Positions 61,593 to 64,000 of a DNA stretch of 64,000 bases are shown here, one piece after another (positions within the stretch are counted from its first letter, which is position 1; every line of letters starts with the position of its first letter). A program made the position numbers and the translations under genes. Source of the DNA: Sorghum bicolor (Eukaryota > Streptophyta > Magnoliopsida > Poales > Poaceae). The stretch is from NCBI RefSeq assembly GCF_000003195.3, contig NC_012874.2, positions 4,309,001-4,373,000 on the forward strand, read 5' to 3'. The notes beneath the pieces were generated by a model, which was not told the DNA's origin, did not search any database, and saw only the letters and a program-made list of their open reading frames with translations.

Positions 61593-61808
61593 ATGCCACC
61601 ACCTCCCACCACGCGCCTACTCCTTTTCCCGCTGTTGTATCTCTCTCTTTCTCTGGTGACATCCTCATCAGCGTCCAGCGAGCACCTCCCCGTGCCCATG
61701 CCCGCGCCCCACCACCTCCCATGCACGGGCATGGTTGATAATGCAACAGCGGATCTGCCGGATGGGGTGACAAGTAGGCCTCCCTCTCCTCCTTCTCTCT
61801 CCTCCTAG
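61593..61808 (+). other. Possible small secreted-protein exon
   Basis: From ATG 61593 a 71-codon frame gives a signal-peptide-like start (MPPPPTTRLLLFPLLYLSLS, then SSASSEHLPVP) and ends at TAG. GT sites near 61768 could be donors. No family is recognised and there is no support beyond the hydrophobic start. Confidence 0.25.
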
Positions 61809-63243
61809 ATCTGCTTTCTAGGGTTCTAGCGAAGCTCTCACCTATCTTCCCAGACTCTAGTGGGCTATATAATGACCGGTCGAGGGAAGCAAGTAGGGCA
61901 GACAGTGGGAATGGCCGATGGGCGGTTTAGGGGAGCTGGCGGCAACAATGGTGGTTGAGCCAAGTCGCGACGAGGGAGGCTCGCCAGAACTGGAGAAGAT
62001 GATGGCCGTTGTGGGTGCTAGGGTTTGTCGTGGCGAGGTGGTGGCTGATGGTGGAGGTGAGGGCGCCGGTATCAGAGAAGAAAAGATATGCTCTACGTTT
62101 TGTCCTCTTTTTTTGGCAACCAAAATAGTTTGTTTTTCATTGCGTCTTATTTGTTTGGCTGATAAGCCATGACAAAAAGTACTGTTATCTAATTTATTGT
62201 GAGAAAAAATATTGTTAAATAATTAACAAATTCGACAGATAAGCTTAAGCGAACAAAATTGGAGTGTGCAGCTAGAAATTAAATTTAGGTACGCGCACGC
62301 TCTAGTAAAGTTCTGTCTTTTGTATATTTTAATATGTGCGTATGTATATTTTATTATATTCATAGGACGCATGTATATTCCTTTTGTGTGAAAAATTGTG
62401 CCTCTCCGGTCCTCCCAAAATCCCAATTCCCAATTGACACGTGGGCAGGCCACTGTGGATTCCGGCGCCGTACGACCGATGCTGCTGACGCGCTGTTGGC
62501 CCCACCGGCTCCCGCAGCAACCGGCAAGCCCGCCGCGAGGGCACCCCACCCGGGGTTCTCAGTCACTGACCGCACGGTCCCACAAACCGTGGCCCCACCT
62601 GTCACACTGAACGCGACGGTCCACCGCCGGTGGGCCGGGCCCCGCGCACACAGCGACAGCACAGCCTCCCCCCCGCGCCGCTCTCTTCACCACGCGGCAG
62701 TTTTTCCACGCGTGGCAAGTTACCCTTCCACCCCTCCCTCTCCTTGTCCCGTGCACCCGGCGCACGTACACCCGGCACATCCCAATGCACACGCACGTCT
62801 GACTGGTCCATGCACCGGGTCCACTCGGGGACCTTCCCGGTCCCCGACACGCGGAGTCGCCCCCCCGCCGCGCCCGTTTCGACCGCCGCGGGCTCGTCCC
62901 GTCCCCCTGCACCCTCCGCATGAGCCCGTAGCCTCCATCCACCGTCAGCTCCACCTCGCGATTCGTGTCACACGGCCCTGGTCCATACGCCGCGTCCACG
63001 CGGAAGTCAGCCGCGCAGCCCCCGGCACTCCACCGCACTACCCCCCCCACCGGCCACCGCGACCGGTCGAGGCACACCTCTAGCTACCCATCCCGGCATC
63101 CCCCCCGACTCCCCGGTCGAGGCTGCTGCTGCTGCTGCTGCTACCCGCAGTCCCACTCCCCACACCACCGGCCGCGCCACCGCAACAGCAACCGCCGGGG
63201 CCGCGTTGACCGCCGTTGACCTCGGCCCGCCCGGCTGGTTGCC
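61809..63243. other. Upstream region of the bZIP gene
   Basis: 61809-62100 is mixed and unassigned. 62100-62260 (..TGTTTGGCTGATAAGCCATGACAAAAAG.., ..GACAGATAAGCTTAAGCGAACA) looks like a small MITE remnant. From 62400 the sequence is C-rich and should hold the promoter and leader of the bZIP gene. A CTG-type triplet run lies at 63122-63141, and a minimal upstream ORF (ATG at 62920, three codons and stop) is present if transcription starts before it. No TATA box is evident. Confidence 0.45.
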
Positions 63244-63797
63244 ATGGACCCGCGCTTCCCGCCGCCAGCGCCGTCGTCCTGCTTCGGCGGGGGAGGGGGG
63301 CTGCTCCCAGCGCGGGGGCACCACCGGCGGGCGCACTCGGAGACGTTCATCCGGCTGCCCGACGATGACCTGCTGCTGGACGCGGACGCCGACTTCGGCT
63401 TCTCCGACATCGACTTCCCCTCGCTCTCCGACGACTCGCCCGCGGCGTCCGACCCGACGCCGCAGCCCCAGCCCCAGGCGCCGCCGCCACAGCAGCCGAT
63501 GCCGCAGCAGCAGGCGGCTTCCTCGGCGCCGCCGAGGCCGCCGAGCGGGGCGCACATGCGGAGCCTCTCCCTCGACGCCGCCTTCTTCGACAGCCTCTCG
63601 CTGCAGGGAGGAGGAGGAGGAGGTGGAGGTGGGGGCGTGGTGGGGCACAAGAGGAGCGGCTCCATGGACGGGTCCTCCTCGTCGTTCGAGGGCGAGTCCG
63701 CGCCGTCGTCGTCCGTGTTTCCGGACTACGCCAAGAAGGCCGTGCCCGACGACAAGCTCGCCGAGCTCGCGCTCCTCGACCCCAAGCGCGCCAAGAG
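63244..63797 (+). CDS. Group-I bZIP transcription factor (VIP1/RF2a-like), exon 1 only
   Basis: ATG 63244 opens a 184-codon exon ending AAG AG|GTGAGC. The rest lies beyond the window. The exon contains RRAHSETFIRLPDDDLLLDAD (28-48), a Pro/Gln-rich stretch, MRSLSLDAAFFDSLS (105-119), a ten-Gly run, HKRSGSMD (135-142) and the conserved lead-in DYAKKAVPDDKLAELALLDP before KRAKR, the start of the basic region. Splitting the basic region with an intron at this Arg is usual in this group. RRAHSE, MRSLSLD and KRSGSMD are candidate phosphorylation/14-3-3 sites like those that hold VIP1-type factors in the cytoplasm until osmotic or mechanical stress. Long antisense frames over it are shadows from high GC. 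Confidence 0.92.
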
Positions 63798-64000
63798 GTG
63801 AGCGTAGCAAACGCCATCCGCGTCCGCGAGCTGTCTTCCCCCTTGAAATTGCTTCCCCCCTTCGCACAGCTTGAGATGCTTTGATTTAGCTGGAACCGTG
63901 CTACGGTGCTACCCTGTCCTGTATCTGGTCAAGACCTGGTTTCAAGATCCGTATCCTTGTCATGCGTTGAATTTCTTGCGGTCGAATTGAGGTGTGATTT

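Noticed and set aside
61240..61808. 139- and 180-codon overlapping frames
   Set aside because: Much of their length is microsatellite translated as Ser/Leu, His/Thr and Arg/Glu runs; only the last 71 codons were kept, at low confidence.
63007..63867. 286-codon minus-strand frame at the right edge
   Set aside because: Arg/Gly-rich shadow of the bZIP exon and its GC-rich leader.

Overview
This is a stretch of plant nuclear chromosome. Genes have GT-AG introns, and the genes recognised are plant families: wall-associated kinase, COMT-type O-methyltransferase, WNK kinase, VIP1/RF2a-type bZIP, NPF transporter and proline-rich wall protein. The space between them is filled with grass-type transposons: Tourist, Stowaway and Ping-like MITEs, CACTA elements, an Au-like SINE, a Ty1/copia element and a Tekay-like Ty3/gypsy element. 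GC-rich exon 1 sequences and the abundance of MITEs with GGCCTTGTTTAG-type ends fit a panicoid grass, most likely Sorghum or a close relative. The species is inference; nothing in the window names it.

Layout. 1-8.1 kb: a tRNA-Pro(AGG) gene and a wall-associated-kinase pseudogene split by a copia element with a 5-bp target duplication; a MITE sits inside the copia gag. 8.1-17 kb: MITEs, a CACTA fragment, a DUF241-like gene remnant and the 3' end of a LINE interrupted by a 4.8-kb CACTA element. 18.1-19.4 kb: an intact two-exon O-methyltransferase with a Mutator-like fold-back MITE just upstream of its TATA box. 22.4-30.7 kb: a PHD-finger gene of the AIPP2/PAIPP2 type on the minus strand, rebuilt as six coding exons, with a 3.85-kb intron packed with small transposons. 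31-35 kb: nested MITEs, an acidic DLN-repeat reading frame and a Stowaway MITE. 35.7-38.1 kb: a seven-exon WNK kinase. 38.6-42.5 kb: a second CACTA element. 43-45 kb: a Ping-like MITE and an RNase H fragment of a LINE. 45.8-46.7 kb: a secreted proline/histidine/tryptophan-rich wall protein. 47-48.3 kb: an LTR-like stretch and an NPF transporter pseudogene. 48.6-58.9 kb: a full-length Ty3/gypsy chromovirus with an open gag-pol, an extra upstream ORF carrying one stop codon, and LTRs of very different length. 59-63.2 kb: intergenic sequence and a GC-rich upstream region. 63.2 kb to the end: exon 1 of a group-I bZIP gene that runs out of the window.

The five host genes that look functional (O-methyltransferase, AIPP2-like, WNK, proline-rich protein, bZIP) are unrelated single genes, not a pathway cluster. 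No wholly new system was found. The strongest leads are the extra ORF of the gypsy element, the stop-free retained-intron option in the WNK gene, the initiator codon isolated on its own exon in the PHD gene, the fold-back MITE in the O-methyltransferase promoter, and the RY/octamer-rich LTR.
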